Origin: an uncultured Lachnospiraceae bacterium
GTDB lineage: Bacteria; Bacillota_A; Clostridia; Lachnospirales; Lachnospiraceae
Reading direction: 5' to 3'
Assembly: GCA_900555005.1 (NCBI GenBank)
Contig: USJM01000027.1
Coordinates: 1 to 14,637, forward strand
Length of the DNA: 14,637 nucleotides
Shown here: piece after piece, positions 13,885 to 14,637 of the stretch
How the letters are laid out: the number at the start of each line of letters is the position of its first letter
Numbering within the stretch: the first letter of the stretch is position 1
Made by a program: the position numbers and the translations under genes
Notes under the pieces: model-generated
Told to the model about the DNA's origin: nothing
Database searches by the model: none
What the model saw: only the letters and a program-made list of their open reading frames with translations

Positions 13885-14637
13885 CCGTAGTAGCTTCCGC
13901 TGACTGCACTCAGCGTCTCGACTTTCTTCGTCGGCGCGCCGTCCTTCACATCGTCTCCATATGGAAAAGCGATGTAGTCATCCGAATTGAGTCCGGACAG
14001 AATCATTGTGAGCCCATATCCTGTATCCTTGGTCTTCACATATTTTCTCGCAAGCCTGTCATCCTTCCCGCGCACATAGCAGAAACTCTTTCCGGCAGAG
14101 TCCGTCCGGATCAGATAAGGCGGAAGCATCAGGCCCGATTCTGTATCCTGGGATGTCACGCTCAGCTCGACAGTCGATCCCGCTGTCAGCCCTTCTGCAT
14201 CGTCAATATACGCCAGGAACGGATACTGGGAGGAATTCTGGTCATTCGTCGAATCATAGTAGTACATATTGCTTTCGGAGTCGGACGGATATTTGGAGAT
14301 CTCCGTGATTTTCGCTGAAAATGTGCTTCCGGTATCCCACGAGGTTCCCGAAATCATATCCCCGACCTTCAGGCTGTCGAGTGACCGCTCGCTCAGCGTT
14401 CCCTGGACATACATACCAGCCTTTCCGGTGATGACAATGAACCCGCCAGAGGACGGCTGCTCCGTCGTTGTTCCTGCCTGCTTCACAATTCCATCCATCG
14501 TGGCCGTGACTGTCTCGTTTTGGAGGTTTGCGTCATATTCCTTGATCGCCAGGTTTGCCTCCCGGATCTGAAGCTGGCACTCGACAATGTCCTTTTTCTG
14601 CTGCTCGATCGCCTGCTGAAGCTCCTGCGCAGTCGAG
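13885..14637 (-). CDS. HlyD/MacA-type periplasmic adaptor (membrane fusion protein), partial at both ends
   Basis: The visible part starts beyond the window with a glutamine-rich coiled coil (AQELQQAIEQQKKDIVE, then CQLQIREANLAIKEYDANLQ), followed by the lipoyl-like half-motif TVTATMDGIVKQAG. Beta-barrel strands follow (GTLSERSLDSLKVGDMISG, AEGLTAGSTVELSV), and then the membrane-proximal domain (YVRGKDDRLARKYVKTKDTG, YIAFPYGDDVKDGAPT). This order is normal for adaptors that link an ABC permease across the envelope. The C-terminal end is unclear: after SGSYYG the frame runs into permease coding sequence in the wrong phase and stops only at 13818. In Gram-positive bacteria such adaptors are anchored in the membrane and act outside the cell. 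Confidence 0.85.

Overview
The window looks like a chromosomal piece of a mid-GC Clostridia genome, most likely Lachnospiraceae. I infer this from an rpsB-tsf pair, a clostridial-type Rrf2 regulator next to a cysteine desulfurase, a bacterial glycogen synthase, strong AGGAGG-type ribosome binding sites, and remnants resembling gut-clostridial mobile elements. Almost every gene is on the minus strand; only a DUF1294 membrane protein and an HNH remnant are on plus. No RNA gene, riboswitch or CRISPR array was recognised.

Layout from left to right. 1-725: the start of a cysteine desulfurase gene and its upstream Rrf2/IscR-type regulator, with a palindromic candidate operator. 764-2417: glgA (glycogen synthase) bounded by hairpin terminators. 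2446-3264: ridA (imine/enamine deaminase), divergent from a small DUF1294 membrane protein. 3400-4970: an AT-richer island with a GNAT acetyltransferase, a small membrane protein and the C-terminal half of an ABC-2 permease. 5025-6825: an alpha/beta hydrolase and a stand-alone MprF-type aminoacyl-transferase domain. 6892-8991: a truncated DUF4143-type ATPase, a class M sirtuin (SirTM), a zinc-containing macrodomain, and the last codons of a ferredoxin that ends just before the macrodomain start. 9053-9840: an HNH endonuclease remnant and a DinJ-YafQ toxin-antitoxin operon. 9949-10610: a small element with TG...CA inverted termini and an array of seven 20-bp repeats, resembling an IS21-type end, containing an IS30-type transposase fragment. 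10619-12396: tsf and rpsB. 12620-14637: a MacB-type permease and an HlyD-type adaptor.

Functional links. The macrodomain and sirtuin overlap and form a reversible protein ADP-ribosylation module. Rrf2 and desulfurase belong to Fe-S cluster supply. rpsB and tsf form the usual translation operon. The stretch from 3400 to 10610 holds most of the broken genes, which suggests repeated insertion and deletion.

Quality warning. At least seven otherwise normal reading frames are broken, and each is repaired by adding back one base, often in a homopolymer. One is in tsf, which is normally essential. I therefore read most of these frameshifts as consensus errors rather than real pseudogenes, and annotate those genes across the break.
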